Assembly: GCF_014196505.1 (NCBI RefSeq)
Contig: NZ_JACIDW010000008.1
Location: 112,468-176,467 of the forward strand
Direction: 5' to 3'
DNA: 64,000 nt
Source of the DNA: Rhizobium metallidurans
Lineage (GTDB): Bacteria; Pseudomonadota; Alphaproteobacteria; Rhizobiales; Rhizobiaceae
Shown one piece after another: positions 28,467-38,563 of the stretch. Positions within the stretch are counted from its first letter, which is position 1. Every line of letters starts with the position of its first letter. The notes under the pieces were generated by a model. It did not search any database. It had not been told where the DNA came from and saw nothing but the letters and a program-made list of their open reading frames with translations. The position numbers were made by a program, and so were the translations under genes.

Positions 28467-29156
28467 TCATTGTTTTTGCCGGCCAGCGCCGCCCGCTGCC
28501 CGGGACTGACCGCCGTTGCGGTACTGTTCGAGCATCTTTGCGCGCTTCACTACACCCTCACCCGCCTGCCCTGCAAGCACTGCAGCATGGATAAAAGCGT
28601 TCTGACCCATCAGGCCTTCCATTTCGCTCTCCGAGAAGAGTCGGTAGGAAGGTATTTCCTCCTCGGTCTCCATTCCGAGGTGCCAGGCCTTGCGAGCCTG
28701 GTCGATCTTTCTCACGCCGTCGGCCGCCGCGTCCGTTGCATGGAACACGGCAAGGGCCGCTCCGCTGCGGATCGCGGCATCCACCTTCGAGGCGCCGGTG
28801 ATGAACTGTCCGGCCTTGCGGGCCATGTTCATCATCTGCATCAGTTGCTGCATCAGCAGCTTGTCGACGGTTTCACCGAGATCGGCGGCCGCCTTCACAT
28901 CCGTTTTCAGGGCGCGGGCGAAGGATTTCTTCGCCACCGCCTTGTCGACCAGAGCGCGGTCGATCTTCACCCAGCAGCCGCGACCCGGAAGCTGACGCTT
29001 CAGGTCGGCCACCACCGTCCCATCGGGAGCGGCGACGAAGCGGATCAGCTCATCCGGCGATCCGCTTTCGCGCGTCACGATGCACATGCGACCATTCACG
29101 TCATAACCTGCAAGATCGTCGTCCTCAGGAGAAACGGTCGGCTCACGCGCAGACAT
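28467..29156 (-). CDS. YlxR-like RNA-binding protein (DUF448 plus L7Ae-like domain)
   Basis: A 229-residue fusion. The N-terminal DUF448/YlxR domain shows RMCIVTRESGSPDELIRFV and GRGCWVK (about 23-67), and the C-terminal domain (about 95-180) resembles the L7Ae/YbxF RNA-binding fold (MARKAGQFITGASKVDAAIRSG). YlxR between nusA and infB is conserved across bacteria; alphaproteobacterial members carry this L7Ae-like extension. It binds RNA, possibly RNase P RNA, but the role is not settled. Its ATG overlaps the nusA stop by one base (TAATG), giving translational coupling. Confidence 0.9.
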   Translation of the reverse strand: MSAREPTVSPEDDDLAGYDVNGRMCIVTRESGSPDELIRFVAAPDGTVVADLKRQLPGRGCWVKIDRALVDKAVAKKSFARALKTDVKAAADLGETVDKLLMQQLMQMMNMARKAGQFITGASKVDAAIRSGAALAVFHATDAAADGVRKIDQARKAWHLGMETEEEIPSYRLFSESEMEGLMGQNAFIHAAVLAGQAGEGVVKRAKMLEQYRNGGQSRAAGGAGRQKQ

Positions 29157-30760
29157 TAAACTTCCTGCTCGGCCTCGGGAGCTTCTTCAGCTTCCGCTTC
29201 CTTCGCAAGGTCCTCTTCGGTGATCCAGCCAGCCGCGAGGCGGGCCTGGACGACCATCTGTTCGGCTTCGACGCGCGAAACGTCGAACTTCGAGAACAGG
29301 CCCTCGAACTTCTTGGTTTCGCCGTTCTTGCGCTCGCTCCAGCCGACGAGATCGTCGGCTGCGCAGCCGGCGAAGTCTTCCATGGTCTTGATGCCGTCCT
29401 CACCGAGGGCAACCATCATCTGGGCGGTCATGCCGTCGATGCCACGCAGTTCGTCGGAAACACCGAGCGCCTTGCGCTTCTCGTCCATCTCGGCTTCGAG
29501 CTTTTCGAGATATTCGCGGGCGCGGGTCTGGATTTCCTGTGCGGTGTCTTCGTCGAAACCGTCGATCGAGGCGATTTCGTCGAGTTCGACGTAAGCCAGC
29601 TCTTCAACGGCGGCGAAGCCTTCGGAGGCCAGAACCTGGCCGACCATTTCGTCGACGTCGAGCGAATCCATGAACAGGTTGGTGCGCTCGTTGAATTCCT
29701 TCTGACGGCGCTCCGATTCCTCGGCTTCCGTCATGATGTCGATATCCCAGCCGGTCAGCTGCGATGCGAGGCGAACGTTCTGGCCGCGGCGGCCGATGGC
29801 CAGCGACAGCTGCTCGTCCGGAACCACGACTTCGATGCGCTCGGCATCCTCATCGAGAACGACCTTGGCGACTTCAGCCGGCTGCAGGGCGTTGACGACG
29901 AAGGTCGCCGGGTCCTGGCTCCACGGAATGATGTCGATCTTTTCGCCCTGGAGCTCGCCGACAACGGCCTGAACGCGCGAACCACGCATACCGACGCAGG
30001 CTCCAACAGGATCGATCGAGCTATCGTTCGAGATCACGGCGATCTTGGCGCGCGAACCCGGATCGCGGGCAACCGACTTCACCTGGATGATGCCGTCGTA
30101 GATTTCCGGCACTTCCATGGTGAAGAGCTTGACCATGAACTGCGGATGCGTGCGCGACAGGAAGATCTGCGGGCCGCGCTGTTCACGACGTACGTCATAT
30201 ACGTATGCACGGACGCGATCGCCATAGCGGACGTTTTCGCGCGGGATCATTTCGTCGCGGCGGATGATGCCTTCGCCACGGCCGAGATCGACGATGACGT
30301 TGCCGTATTCGACGCGCTTGACGGTGCCGTTGACGATTTCGCCGACGCGATCCTTGAATTCATCGAACTGGCGATCACGTTCGGCTTCGCGAACCTTCTG
30401 GACGATGACCTGCTTGGCGGACTGGGCGGCGATACGGCCGAAATCCATCGGCGGCAGCGGATCGGCGATGAAATCGCCAAGGGCTGCGTCCGGGTTGCGG
30501 TCGCGGGCCAGTTCGAGCGGGATCTGCGTCGAGTAGTCCTCGGCAGCCTCGACAACCTCGAGAAGACGCTGAAGGCGGATTTCGCCGGTCTTCGGGTTGA
30601 TGTCGGCGCGGATGTTGGATTCAGTGCCGTAGCGCGAGCGCGCCGCCTTCTGGATCGCGTCCGCCATCGCGGCGAGCACGATCTCGCGGTCGATGACCTT
30701 TTCGCGGGCGACTGCATCTGCGATCTGCAGAAGTTCGAGCCGGTTCGCACTGACTGCCAT
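29156..30760 (-). CDS. nusA: Transcription termination/antitermination factor NusA
   Basis: A 534-residue RNA polymerase-binding factor that controls pausing, termination and rRNA antitermination. Domain order is: NTD (1-130), S1 ([21 protein letters not shown], about 135-200), two KH domains (about 230-345, with [23 protein letters not shown] and [24 protein letters not shown]), then two acidic-repeat/HhH segments up to a Glu-rich tail. Length is longer than E. coli by the acidic tail, normal for rhizobia. It follows rimP after a 61-base gap. Confidence 0.97.
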   Translation of the reverse strand: MAVSANRLELLQIADAVAREKVIDREIVLAAMADAIQKAARSRYGTESNIRADINPKTGEIRLQRLLEVVEAAEDYSTQIPLELARDRNPDAALGDFIADPLPPMDFGRIAAQSAKQVIVQKVREAERDRQFDEFKDRVGEIVNGTVKRVEYGNVIVDLGRGEGIIRRDEMIPRENVRYGDRVRAYVYDVRREQRGPQIFLSRTHPQFMVKLFTMEVPEIYDGIIQVKSVARDPGSRAKIAVISNDSSIDPVGACVGMRGSRVQAVVGELQGEKIDIIPWSQDPATFVVNALQPAEVAKVVLDEDAERIEVVVPDEQLSLAIGRRGQNVRLASQLTGWDIDIMTEAEESERRQKEFNERTNLFMDSLDVDEMVGQVLASEGFAAVEELAYVELDEIASIDGFDEDTAQEIQTRAREYLEKLEAEMDEKRKALGVSDELRGIDGMTAQMMVALGEDGIKTMEDFAGCAADDLVGWSERKNGETKKFEGLFSKFDVSRVEAEQMVVQARLAAGWITEEDLAKEAEAEEAPEAEQEV

Positions 30761-30821
30761 GTGTTTTGTCTCCGTCTAGGCGTCCAGGCTTTCCCTTGCC
30801 CGGCGCCACAAGTTGATCGGT

Positions 30822-31427
30822 TTATTCTTCGTCTTCCGCTTCGTTCTGGTTCGCGGCCTCTGCCTTCGCCAGCTTGTCGGCGCGCAGGGCATCACGGATC
30901 AGATCGTCGGTCAGAATGAGTTTCGCATCGGCAAGCGCCGTGAACGGAATGACGATCGCCTTTTCCTCACCGGCCGGAGCCTCGTCACGCTCGAGCGTGA
31001 AGCCATCGACGTCGCTGGAAACGATCTTGCCGCGGAAACGCTTGCGACCACCGACAATTATCGAGGTCTCGCACTTCAGCAGATGGCCCTGCCAGCGCAC
31101 GAAATCGGACTTGCGCACCATCGGGCGATCGATGCCGGGCGACGACACTTCCAGATGATACTCTTTATCGATCGGATCTTCCACATCGAGAACCGGAGAA
31201 ACGGCCACCGAGACCTCCTCGCAGCCTTCGACGTCCATGGTTCCATCGTTGCGCTCGGCCATGATCTGCATGGTGGCGCCGTTCTGGTTGAGCATGCGCA
31301 CGCGGATCAGGCGATAGCCGAGGTCGATGAGGACGGGCTCGATGATGGCGGCCAGGCGCTGGTCGAGGCCAGTCTCGGTGATCAGCCGCGGCTCAAGTTC
31401 ATTGTCTGCGTTCGTCGAATCCGACAA
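30822..31427 (-). CDS. rimP: Ribosome maturation factor RimP
   Basis: A 201-residue protein that binds the 30S subunit and promotes its assembly. The N-terminal domain ([28 protein letters not shown]) and the signature SPGIDRPM in the middle are clear, followed by the Sm-like C-terminal domain. I use a TTG start at 31427 because it has a perfect AGGAG eight bases upstream and the conserved sequence begins right after it; the frame extends further upstream without similarity. First gene of the rimP-nusA-ylxR-infB-rbfA-truB operon. Confidence 0.92.
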   Translation of the reverse strand: MSDSTNADNELEPRLITETGLDQRLAAIIEPVLIDLGYRLIRVRMLNQNGATMQIMAERNDGTMDVEGCEEVSVAVSPVLDVEDPIDKEYHLEVSSPGIDRPMVRKSDFVRWQGHLLKCETSIIVGGRKRFRGKIVSSDVDGFTLERDEAPAGEEKAIVIPFTALADAKLILTDDLIRDALRADKLAKAEAANQNEAEDEE

Positions 31428-31658
31428 GCGATGCGCTCCTAAGCGATATTTTCGGGCGATCGCGGTAATAAAAAAGAGCGGGTCCTTGCGGCCCACTCCT
31501 CATCAATGCGATCAAGATTTGAGAGCCATATAGGCCCGTTTCCGCGAAATTGCAAGCTCCATCGGCGGTGCGGCGCGGTCGTGGCGGGCGGGCGGTGGCC
31601 TTGATCGCCGTTTCGCTTATATAGCTTGCCGCAGCGCATGGCATTCGACGGAGGAATC

Positions 31659-33290
31659 GTGGCCTATACATCATCGACACTGGCACCGCTCAGGCACGAG
31701 ACCTACCGCACCATCTGGTTCGCCAGCATCGCCTCCAATTTCGGCGGGTTGATCCAGGCGGTGGGTGCCGCATGGATGATGACCATGATCACCGCCTCGG
31801 GCGACATGGTGGCGCTGGTGCAGACCTCCACGGCGCTGCCGATCATGCTCTTCTCGCTGGTCTCGGGCGCGCTGGCCGACAGCTTCGACCGGCGGCGGGT
31901 GATGCTGACGGCGCAGTGTTTCATGCTGGCGGTCTCGGCGCTGCTCAGCGTCTTCGCCTTCCTGGGGATTCTCTCTCCCTGGCTGCTCCTGTTCTTCACC
32001 TTCCTGCTCGGCTGCGGCACGGCGCTCAACAATCCCTCCTGGCAGGCCTCGGTGGGCGACATGGTTCCGCGCGCCGATCTTCCCGGCGCCGTCACCTTGA
32101 ACAGCGTCGGCTTCAACATTACCCGCAGCGTCGGGCCGGCGATCGGCGGCATCATCGTCGCGGCGGCGGGTGCGGCAGCGGCCTTCGCCGTCAACACGAT
32201 GAGCTACTTCGCGCTGATCTACGCGCTGTTGCGCTGGAAGCCGACCTACCCCGCGACGACACTGCCGCGCGAGGCGCTCGGCAGCGCCATCTTCGCCGGG
32301 CTGCGCTACATCTCCATGTCGCCCAACCTGCAGAAAGTCATGCTGCGCGGGCTGATCTTCGGCATCAGCGCCAGCTCGATCCTCGCGCTCCTGCCGATCG
32401 TGGCGCTGGAACTGGTGGTCGGCGGCCCCCTCACCTACGGCCTGATGCTCGGCTCCTTCGGCATCGGCGCCATCGGCGGCGCGGTGCTGAACGCAAGGCT
32501 GCGCGAGCGCTTTTCCAGCGAGACGATCGTGCGCCTGTCGTTTGCCGGCTTCGCGCTCAGCGCCGTCATCGCCGCCTTCAGCCCGATTTCGGCGCTGACC
32601 TGCGCGGGGTTGGTGATCTCGGGAGCCTGCTGGGTGCTGGCGCTGTCGCTGTTCAACACGATCGTGCAGCTCTCGACGCCACGCTGGGTGGTCGGCCGGG
32701 CGCTTTCGCTTTATCAAACCGTGACCTTCGGCGGGATTGCCGGCGGCAGCTGGATCTGGGGCATCGCCGCCGACAATTACGGCGTCGCCAACGCGCTGCT
32801 CCTGTCGGCCGGCGTCATGCTTTTCGGTATCGTCATCGGGCTGAAATTCGCCATGCCGGCCTTCGCCTCGCTCAACCTCGATCCGCTCAACCGCTTCACG
32901 GAGCCCTCGCTCGGGCTCGACATCACGCCACGCAGCGGGCCCGTCGTCATCCAGGTCGATTACGAGATCGACGACAGCGACGTGCCGGAATTCCTGATGC
33001 TGATGGGCGAGCGGCGGCGCATCCGCATCCGCGACGGCGCACGCAACTGGGCGCTGATGCGCGACCTGGAGAAGCCCGGCTCATGGACCGAGACCTACCA
33101 CACGCCGACCTGGGTCGAATATATCCGCCACAACCAGCGGCGAACCCAGGTGGACGGCGAAAACACCGACCGGCTAAGGGCGCTGCATCGTGGCGAGGCG
33201 GGACCGCATGTGCACCGGATGATCGAGCGGCAGGCCATTCCGCCGAGCGACGACCTGTTCTTCAAGGCGCATATCGACCTGCATCATTGA
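31659..33290 (+). CDS. MFS transporter, EntS-like (DUF894) with C-terminal extension
   Basis: A 543-residue protein. Residues 1-410 form about 12 membrane helices of the major facilitator superfamily with the loop motif GALADSFDRRRV after the second helix. The last 120 residues are a soluble ferredoxin-like/ABM-type domain (VQVDYEIDDSDVPEFLMLM...) known from PF05977 transporters. Relatives export siderophores or other small molecules; the substrate is unknown. The GTG at 31659 is chosen because GGAGGAATC precedes it directly; ATGs slightly upstream lack a ribosome site. Divergent from rimP. Confidence 0.9.
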   Translation: MAYTSSTLAPLRHETYRTIWFASIASNFGGLIQAVGAAWMMTMITASGDMVALVQTSTALPIMLFSLVSGALADSFDRRRVMLTAQCFMLAVSALLSVFAFLGILSPWLLLFFTFLLGCGTALNNPSWQASVGDMVPRADLPGAVTLNSVGFNITRSVGPAIGGIIVAAAGAAAAFAVNTMSYFALIYALLRWKPTYPATTLPREALGSAIFAGLRYISMSPNLQKVMLRGLIFGISASSILALLPIVALELVVGGPLTYGLMLGSFGIGAIGGAVLNARLRERFSSETIVRLSFAGFALSAVIAAFSPISALTCAGLVISGACWVLALSLFNTIVQLSTPRWVVGRALSLYQTVTFGGIAGGSWIWGIAADNYGVANALLLSAGVMLFGIVIGLKFAMPAFASLNLDPLNRFTEPSLGLDITPRSGPVVIQVDYEIDDSDVPEFLMLMGERRRIRIRDGARNWALMRDLEKPGSWTETYHTPTWVEYIRHNQRRTQVDGENTDRLRALHRGEAGPHVHRMIERQAIPPSDDLFFKAHIDLHH

Positions 33291-33293
33291 TGC

Positions 33294-34727
33294 TTAGTTG
33301 AGCTTGCCGATCATTTGCGCCTCGGGATAGCAGGTCGGCTTCATGCCGCTCTTTTCCTGCCACTGGCCGATGGAGCGGCGCGTCTTGTAGCCGGGCAGGC
33401 CATCGGAACCGCCGACGTCGTAGCCCTTCTTCTCCAGCGCCCTCTGCATGGTGGCGACATCGGAGCGCAGCATCTTGCCGACATCGCCCCAGGCACCCTG
33501 GAATGCGCCGGAGCCATAGGCGATCCGATCGGCGAGGTTGCCGATGTAGAGCGCATAGAGATCGGAATTGTTGTATTCCTTGATGACGTAGAAATTCGGC
33601 GTCACCAGGAATTCCGGGCCGTCGCGGCCGGCCGGCACCATCATCATGCCCTTGGCGTTCATCTCCCTGGACGGGAAGGCCTTGCCGGATATGCCGCTGA
33701 TGCCGAGCGCGGCCCACTGGGCGATCGGCCTGCCGAGATCGGGGCCCTCCTGCGCGCAGGAGACGTTTTCGGGGATGGTCACCTCGTAGCCCCAGCCGCG
33801 ATCGCGCTGCCAGCCCTTCTTGACCAGAAAATTGGCGATCGAGGCCAGCGTATCGGGAACCGAGGTCCAGATGTTGCGGTGACCGTCGCCATCGATATCG
33901 ACGGCGTATTTGAGGTAGCTGGTCGGCATGAACTGCGGCTGGCCGAGCGCGCCCGCCGACGATCCCTTGAAATCGGCGGCGCTGACGTCGCCGCCATCGA
34001 TGATATGCAGGCCGGCGATCAGTTCAGTGCGGAACATTTCCTTGCGGGTGGACATGAAGGCCTTGGTGGCCAGCACCTCGATGCCCGAATTCGGGATCTT
34101 GGCGGCGCCGAAGCCAGTCTCGCGGCCCCAGATGGCGAGCACGATCGAGCCGGGCACGCCATAGGTCTTCTCGATCTTCTTCAGCGTCGAGGCGTATTGC
34201 GTCTGGAACGTGCGGCCGGTGACGGCCAGGCGCTTCAGCCGGTCATCGTTGAAATAGGGTGCCGGCGAGGAAAACTCGGCCTGCGTCTGCTTCTGCTCCT
34301 TCGGCGGCGGGAAGCCGGGAGGGGCGAGGTCGTTCAGCGACCAGTCGAGTTCGACGCCCGCGAATGCTTCCTTGAAGGTCTTTTCCGAAATGCCGCTCTT
34401 TTGCGCTTCCGGCCACAGGTCAGTCTGAACCCAGCGCTCGAACTGCGCTTCGACTTCGGCTTTCGATGGGGCGGCCTGGGCGATGGTGGTGGTGGCGAGG
34501 AGGGTGAGGAGGAGGGCAAAAACTCGCCTTCCCTTCTCCCCGACGGGGAGAAGTGCCGAGCGTAGCGAGGCGATGAGGGGGGCTCTGAGCGTAAGCAAAG
34601 AGCGACCTGAGCAAGCGCGAAGGGCAATGAGCGTCTTCGCGAGCCGCCCCCTCATCCGCCCTTCGGGCACCTTCTCCCCGCTGGGGAGAAGGGAAAGACC
34701 GCTTCGCAACATCACATCTCCCCTCAT
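33294..34727 (-). CDS. Lytic murein transglycosylase (MltB family) with repeat-extended N-terminus
   Basis: As read from the recR-overlapping ATG, 477 residues. The transglycosylase domain (about 90-390) has the catalytic glutamate in WGRETGFGA, and [27 protein letters not shown] is typical of the MltB/COG2951 group. A C-terminal peptidoglycan-binding domain (about 400-470) follows. The hydrophobic core of a Sec signal peptide is at about 68-86, unusually far in, because a palindromic repeat (34531-34693) occupies codons of residues about 12-66. A second ATG at 34712 has a better AGGGGAG site. The true N-terminus is uncertain. It cleaves glycan strands in the periplasm. Confidence 0.85.
   Translation of the reverse strand: MRGDVMLRSGLSLLPSGEKVPEGRMRGRLAKTLIALRACSGRSLLTLRAPLIASLRSALLPVGEKGRRVFALLLTLLATTTIAQAAPSKAEVEAQFERWVQTDLWPEAQKSGISEKTFKEAFAGVELDWSLNDLAPPGFPPPKEQKQTQAEFSSPAPYFNDDRLKRLAVTGRTFQTQYASTLKKIEKTYGVPGSIVLAIWGRETGFGAAKIPNSGIEVLATKAFMSTRKEMFRTELIAGLHIIDGGDVSAADFKGSSAGALGQPQFMPTSYLKYAVDIDGDGHRNIWTSVPDTLASIANFLVKKGWQRDRGWGYEVTIPENVSCAQEGPDLGRPIAQWAALGISGISGKAFPSREMNAKGMMMVPAGRDGPEFLVTPNFYVIKEYNNSDLYALYIGNLADRIAYGSGAFQGAWGDVGKMLRSDVATMQRALEKKGYDVGGSDGLPGYKTRRSIGQWQEKSGMKPTCYPEAQMIGKLN
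34531..34693. repeat. RIME1-like palindromic element inside the transglycosylase N-terminus
   Basis: A 163-bp mosaic palindrome. Its ends, CCCTTCTCCCC at 34531-34541 and GGGGAGAAGGG at 34683-34693, are inverted repeats, each also forming a local hairpin, and inner arms (GATGAGGGGG and CCCCCTCATC) pair as well. The layout matches Rhizobium intergenic mosaic elements, but here it lies within an open frame rather than between genes. Family name is by resemblance. Confidence 0.75.
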
Positions 34728-35329
34728 ATCGTCGTCCGCGCCCGAAGCGCCGCCGTCAGCGTGCCCTCGTCGAGATAATCGAGCTCGCCGCCGACAGGCA
34801 CGCCATGCGCCAGTCGCGTGATCTTCACATCGAGCCCGGCCAGCTGGTCGGTTATATAGTGTGCTGTGGTTTGTCCCTCGACGGTGGCGTTGACGGCGAT
34901 GATCAGTTCCTTGATGCCGCCGGCCGTGACGCGCTCGATCAGGCCCTTGATGTTGAGATCATCCGGGCCGACGCCATCGAGCGGCGACAGCGTGCCGCCG
35001 AGCACGTGATAGGCCGCGTTCAAAGCCGCCGCACGTTCGAGCGCCCAGAGATCGGAGACATCCTCGACGACGATGATGACGGACTGGTCGCGGCGGTCGT
35101 CGGTGCAGACGGTGCAGGGGTCGGAGGTATCGACATTGCCGCAGCGCGAGCAGATCTTGACCTTGTCATGCGCCTCGCCCATCGCGCTTGCCAGCGGCCC
35201 GAGCAGCTGATCCTTCTTCTTGATCAGATGAAGCGCGGCGCGGCGCGCGGAGCGTGGGCCGAGGCCCGGCACCTTCGCCAGCAACTGGATGAGTTTTTCG
35301 ATTTCGGGGCCGGTGACTCGCTTTGCCAT
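34724..35329 (-). CDS. recR: Recombination mediator RecR
   Basis: A 201-residue protein of the RecFOR pathway, which loads RecA at gaps. The N-terminal HhH ([19 protein letters not shown]), four-cysteine zinc finger ([16 protein letters not shown], about 57-72) and Toprim domain ([14 protein letters not shown]) appear in the expected order. It lies downstream of dnaX and ybaB in sequence, though a MOSC gene on the other strand intervenes here. Its TGA overlaps the possible ATG of the transglycosylase (ATGA). Confidence 0.97.
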   Translation of the reverse strand: MAKRVTGPEIEKLIQLLAKVPGLGPRSARRAALHLIKKKDQLLGPLASAMGEAHDKVKICSRCGNVDTSDPCTVCTDDRRDQSVIIVVEDVSDLWALERAAALNAAYHVLGGTLSPLDGVGPDDLNIKGLIERVTAGGIKELIIAVNATVEGQTTAHYITDQLAGLDVKITRLAHGVPVGGELDYLDEGTLTAALRARTTI

Positions 35330-35385
35330 ATCGGGTTCTTAGCCCATATGTCTCGAAAACGGAAACGGACAGAAAAGCGCTCGCC

Positions 35386-36003
35386 ATGAAAATCCTCGCC
35401 GTCTGCATCGGCAACGCGGAAAGACTGCCGGGCAAGAGCTACAAGACCGGCATCAACAAGCACGCCATCAGCGGCGGCGTGCTGGTGGACGCGGAGGGAC
35501 TGCTGGGCGACGCGATCTGCAACCGCAAGCACCATGGCGGCGTCGATCAGGCCGTCTATGTCGAGGGATCGCTGACGCTCGACTGGTGGTCGGCGGAGCT
35601 CGGCCGCACGATCGAACCCGGCACCTTCGGCGAAAACCTCGTCATCGACGGGCTCGACAACACCACGGTGGCCGTCGGCGATCGGTTCATAGCCGGCGAT
35701 CTTGTTCTCGAGGTCACCTCGGCGCGCATCCCCTGCGCCACCTTCGCGGCGCGCATGGGCGATCCCTCGTTCGTCAAGCGCTACACCCGCGCCGGGCGCC
35801 CCGGCATCTATTGCCGGGTGATCGCGCCGGGCACGGTGACAACAGGAGAGCGGGTGGAATGGCAGCCATTCGAGGGTGCGCGGGTGACGATGCCGGAGAT
35901 GATGGCGACATTCGGCAAGCGGCTTTCGTCCGAAGACCGTGCCCGCTATCTGGCCGCGCCGATCCACTACAAGCTGCGCGACAGTCTCGATGCGGCATCG
36001 TGA
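35386..36003 (+). CDS. MOSC domain protein (YiiM-like)
   Basis: A 205-residue protein with the MOSC beta-barrel that handles molybdenum cofactor or activated sulfur. The YiiM-type core is present: HHGGVDQAVYV, PGTFGENLVIDGLD and the conserved cysteine in the SARIPCATFAARMGD segment (about 113-127). YiiM reduces N-hydroxylated compounds with Moco in E. coli, and a similar activity is inferred. The ATG at 35386 is the family start. It lies on the opposite strand between ybaB and recR, splitting the common dnaX-ybaB-recR operon. Confidence 0.88.
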   Translation: MKILAVCIGNAERLPGKSYKTGINKHAISGGVLVDAEGLLGDAICNRKHHGGVDQAVYVEGSLTLDWWSAELGRTIEPGTFGENLVIDGLDNTTVAVGDRFIAGDLVLEVTSARIPCATFAARMGDPSFVKRYTRAGRPGIYCRVIAPGTVTTGERVEWQPFEGARVTMPEMMATFGKRLSSEDRARYLAAPIHYKLRDSLDAAS

Positions 36004-36047
36004 GCGGACGGGGCGCGGGTTCCGTCTTCCCCCGCTTGCGCAAACGA

Positions 36048-36080
36048 CAAGCGCCGGCCACCCGAGGGCGCCGGCGCTTG
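36048..36080. terminator. Convergent hairpin between the MOSC gene and ybaB
   Basis: Perfect 11-bp stem (36048-36058 with 36070-36080), 11-base loop. No T run, so possibly a rho-assisted or bidirectional end. Confidence 0.6.
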
Positions 36081-36103
36081 CAAATCCACATTCGAGCGAA
36101 TGA

Positions 36104-36427
36104 TCAGAAAGGCATCTTGAAGCCGGGCGGGATCGGCAGGCCGGCCGTCAGCGCCTTGGTCTTTTCGGCGGCGACCGCGTCGGCCTTTTCCTTGGCATCC
36201 TTGTGGGCGGCGACGATCAGGTCTTCGAGAATTTCGACGTCGTCTTCCTTGAAGAGCGACGGATCGATCTTCAGGCTCTGCATCTCGCCCTTGCCGGTGA
36301 CGACGACGGTCACGAGACCGCCACCGGACTTGCCTTCGGCCGTGAGCGAGGCGATCTCCGCCTGCATCTGCTCCATCTTGGCCTGCATTTCCTTGACTTT
36401 GCCCATCATGCCCATGATGTCGCGCAT
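36104..36427 (-). CDS. ybaB: Nucleoid-associated protein, YbaB/EbfC family
   Basis: A 107-residue small dimeric DNA-binding protein. The N-terminal helix is methionine- and glutamine-rich ([19 protein letters not shown]), followed by the strand [21 protein letters not shown] and the [14 protein letters not shown] helix, all typical. It is just downstream of dnaX (22-base gap) and very likely co-transcribed, which is the conserved bacterial arrangement with recombination and replication genes. Confidence 0.95.
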   Translation of the reverse strand: MRDIMGMMGKVKEMQAKMEQMQAEIASLTAEGKSGGGLVTVVVTGKGEMQSLKIDPSLFKEDDVEILEDLIVAAHKDAKEKADAVAAEKTKALTAGLPIPPGFKMPF

Positions 36428-36449
36428 CGTCTTGCTCCTTCTTGGTGTC

Positions 36450-38330
36450 TCAGAATTCTATATCGTCGCCGGGCAGGATATCGCCCTCTTCGGATTCGGC
36501 GGTGGCCGGCGCCTGCACGGGACCTTCCTCTTCTTCCGGTTCCGGCGCGCGGACGCGAACGTCGATGATCTTGGCGCCCGGAAACTGCGAGAGGATGGCC
36601 GCGACATCAGGATCCTGCCTGGCGTCACTCACCTGCTGCGCCTTGGCGTTGGCCTCTGCTTCCACCATGGTCGGCTGGCCGGCCTCGCGGCTGAGGCTGA
36701 CGATCCAGTGAATGCCGGTCCATTCCTTGAGCTTGAGCGCAAGCTCGTTCAGAAGCGTTCCCGGCGCGCCTTCGGCCAGGTTGACATCCAGGATGCCGGG
36801 CTGGACACGCACCGGGCGCACGAAATTGCGCACCAGAGCCTTGATCTTCACATCGCGTTTTTCGCCGGCCAGATTGGCGATATCGCCGACCGAATTGACC
36901 GAGACCAATGGTTTCGGCGCATCGGCGGGTTTGGCCTCGGCGCGTCCGACGGTCATCGTCTGCGGATCGGTGTTCGGGACGACGCGCAGCATGGCGGTCG
37001 GGCCGGCGGGCTGCGGGCGTGGCGCCGCGGCTTCGGCGGCGCGGGCCATGACATTGCCCTGGTAGCTGACGGTCGCGCCGCCATTTCCACCGCCGTTACC
37101 CGACGATGAGGGCGAACGTGCGCCGCCGTTATTTTCGGAGAATTCCGCAAGCCGGCGGGCCGCGTCCTCGGGAGCGGGAAGGTGGGCGGCGTGCGCCAGG
37201 CGGATCAGCACCATCTCGGCGGCACCCGACGGGCGCGAGGATGCTTCCACCTCGGGAATGCCCTTCAACAGCATCTGCCAGATGCGCGACAGCGCCGTGA
37301 CGGCGACGCCTTGCGAGAATTCGGCACCCTTGGTGCGCTCGATTTCGCTGAGCGACGGATCGTTGGCGGCATCCGGCACGTATTTCAGGCGCGTTACCAG
37401 ATGGGTGAAATCGGCAAGATCAGTCAGCACCGCCACCGGATTGGCGCCAGCCTCGTACTGGCTTTCGAATTCGCCGAGGGCCGCGGCCACGTCACCCTTG
37501 ATGACGTGCTGGAAGAGATCGACGATGCGGGCGCGGTCGGCGAGGCCGAGCATCCCACGCACCGATTCGGCCAGCACCGCGCCGCCGCCATGGGCGATCG
37601 CCTGGTCGAGCAGCGACAAGCCGTCGCGCGCCGAACCTTCGGCGGCGCGGGCGATCATCGCCAGCGCATCGGGCTCGGCCTCGATGCCTTCCTTCGATGC
37701 GATCGTGGTGAAAAGACCGACGAGATCGGACGCGCTGATGCGGCGCAGGTCGAAGCGCTGGCAGCGCGACAGAACCGTGATCGGCACCTTGCGGATTTCA
37801 GTCGTGGCGAAAATGAACTTCACATGCTCCGGCGGCTCTTCGAGCGTCTTCAACAGGCCGTTGAAGGCCTGCGTCGAGAGCATGTGCACTTCGTCGATGA
37901 TGTACACCTTGTAGCGCGCCGAAACCGGGCGATAGCGCACCTGCTCGATGATCTCGCGGATATCGTCGATACCGGTATGCGAGGCGGCGTCCATCTCGAT
38001 GACATCGACATGGCGGCCTTCCATGATCGCCTGGCAGTGGTCGCCGGGGATGCGCAAATCGATCGTCGGCTTGTCGATCTCTGGGGTCTTGTAGTTCAGC
38101 GCGCGCGCCAGGATGCGGGCGGTCGTCGTCTTGCCGACCCCGCGAACGCCGGTCAGCATGTAGGCTTGCGCGATGCGGCCGGTCTCAAACGCGTTGGTCA
38201 GGGTCTGGACCATCGGCTCCTGGCCGACCATCAGATCCGTGAAATCCTTGGGGCGGTATTTGCGTGCCAGCACCCGGTATCCGGTGCCCGTCGAGGCGGC
38301 ATCTTGTGATTGTCGCTCGGTGTCGCTCAT
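36450..38330 (-). CDS. dnaX: DNA polymerase III subunit gamma/tau
   Basis: A 626-residue clamp-loader ATPase. The AAA+ Walker A motif [10 protein letters not shown] is at 61-70, Walker B DEVHMLS and the arginine-finger [10 protein letters not shown] follow. The zinc module that normally has four cysteines is degenerate: the stretch 80-110 has a single cysteine (C99), as seems usual in Rhizobiaceae. A long Ala/Pro/Gly linker (about 440-520) leads to the tau C-terminal domain. I see no obvious slippery heptamer for a gamma frameshift. The ATG at 38330 is chosen at the start of conserved sequence. Confidence 0.96.
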   Translation of the reverse strand: MSDTERQSQDAASTGTGYRVLARKYRPKDFTDLMVGQEPMVQTLTNAFETGRIAQAYMLTGVRGVGKTTTARILARALNYKTPEIDKPTIDLRIPGDHCQAIMEGRHVDVIEMDAASHTGIDDIREIIEQVRYRPVSARYKVYIIDEVHMLSTQAFNGLLKTLEEPPEHVKFIFATTEIRKVPITVLSRCQRFDLRRISASDLVGLFTTIASKEGIEAEPDALAMIARAAEGSARDGLSLLDQAIAHGGGAVLAESVRGMLGLADRARIVDLFQHVIKGDVAAALGEFESQYEAGANPVAVLTDLADFTHLVTRLKYVPDAANDPSLSEIERTKGAEFSQGVAVTALSRIWQMLLKGIPEVEASSRPSGAAEMVLIRLAHAAHLPAPEDAARRLAEFSENNGGARSPSSSGNGGGNGGATVSYQGNVMARAAEAAAPRPQPAGPTAMLRVVPNTDPQTMTVGRAEAKPADAPKPLVSVNSVGDIANLAGEKRDVKIKALVRNFVRPVRVQPGILDVNLAEGAPGTLLNELALKLKEWTGIHWIVSLSREAGQPTMVEAEANAKAQQVSDARQDPDVAAILSQFPGAKIIDVRVRAPEPEEEEGPVQAPATAESEEGDILPGDDIEF

Positions 38331-38343
38331 CGCCCTGCTTAAC

Positions 38344-38360
38344 GCCCGAACTCTTCGGGC
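38344..38360 (-). terminator. Short hairpin between SRP RNA and dnaX
   Basis: Perfect 7-bp stem (38344-38350 with 38354-38360) with a 3-base loop, just downstream of the SRP RNA on the same strand. It may end or shape that transcript. Confidence 0.4.
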
Positions 38361-38378
38361 AAAGGATGGAGAGAAGGG

Positions 38379-38475
38379 TGGGAGGCTGGCACGATGACCC
38401 GTGCCTGGCTCGTTAGGGCTGCTTCCTTCCGGACCTGACCCGGTTGGCGAGTGGCTCGTCCACCACCAACCTCCC
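38379..38475 (-). ncRNA. ffs: Signal recognition particle RNA, small type (4.5S)
   Basis: About 97 nt on the minus strand. It carries the invariant SRP domain IV core (GGTCAGGTCCGGAAGGAAGC, at about 38433-38414) and its ends GGGAGG and CCTCCC pair (38475-38470 with 38385-38380) to close one long hairpin. SRP RNA with Ffh targets membrane proteins co-translationally. Position next to dnaX is conserved in rhizobia. Exact ends are estimated from the closing stem. Confidence 0.93.
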
Positions 38476-38563
38476 GAAGGCACATATCGGCAATATCGCG
38501 ATCAAAAGCAAGCCAAGCTCCGAAAAAACTGCTAGCCTATGGAAAACTCTGGAGGAATACCCG

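Noticed and set aside
36450..38330. Programmed frameshift in dnaX
   Set aside because: No A/G-rich slippery heptamer with a downstream stem is visible in the linker region.
38444..38563. Longer N-terminus for the HIT protein
   Set aside because: It would run through the SRP RNA gene; the TTG at 38564 has a perfect ribosome site and marks the start of conserved sequence.
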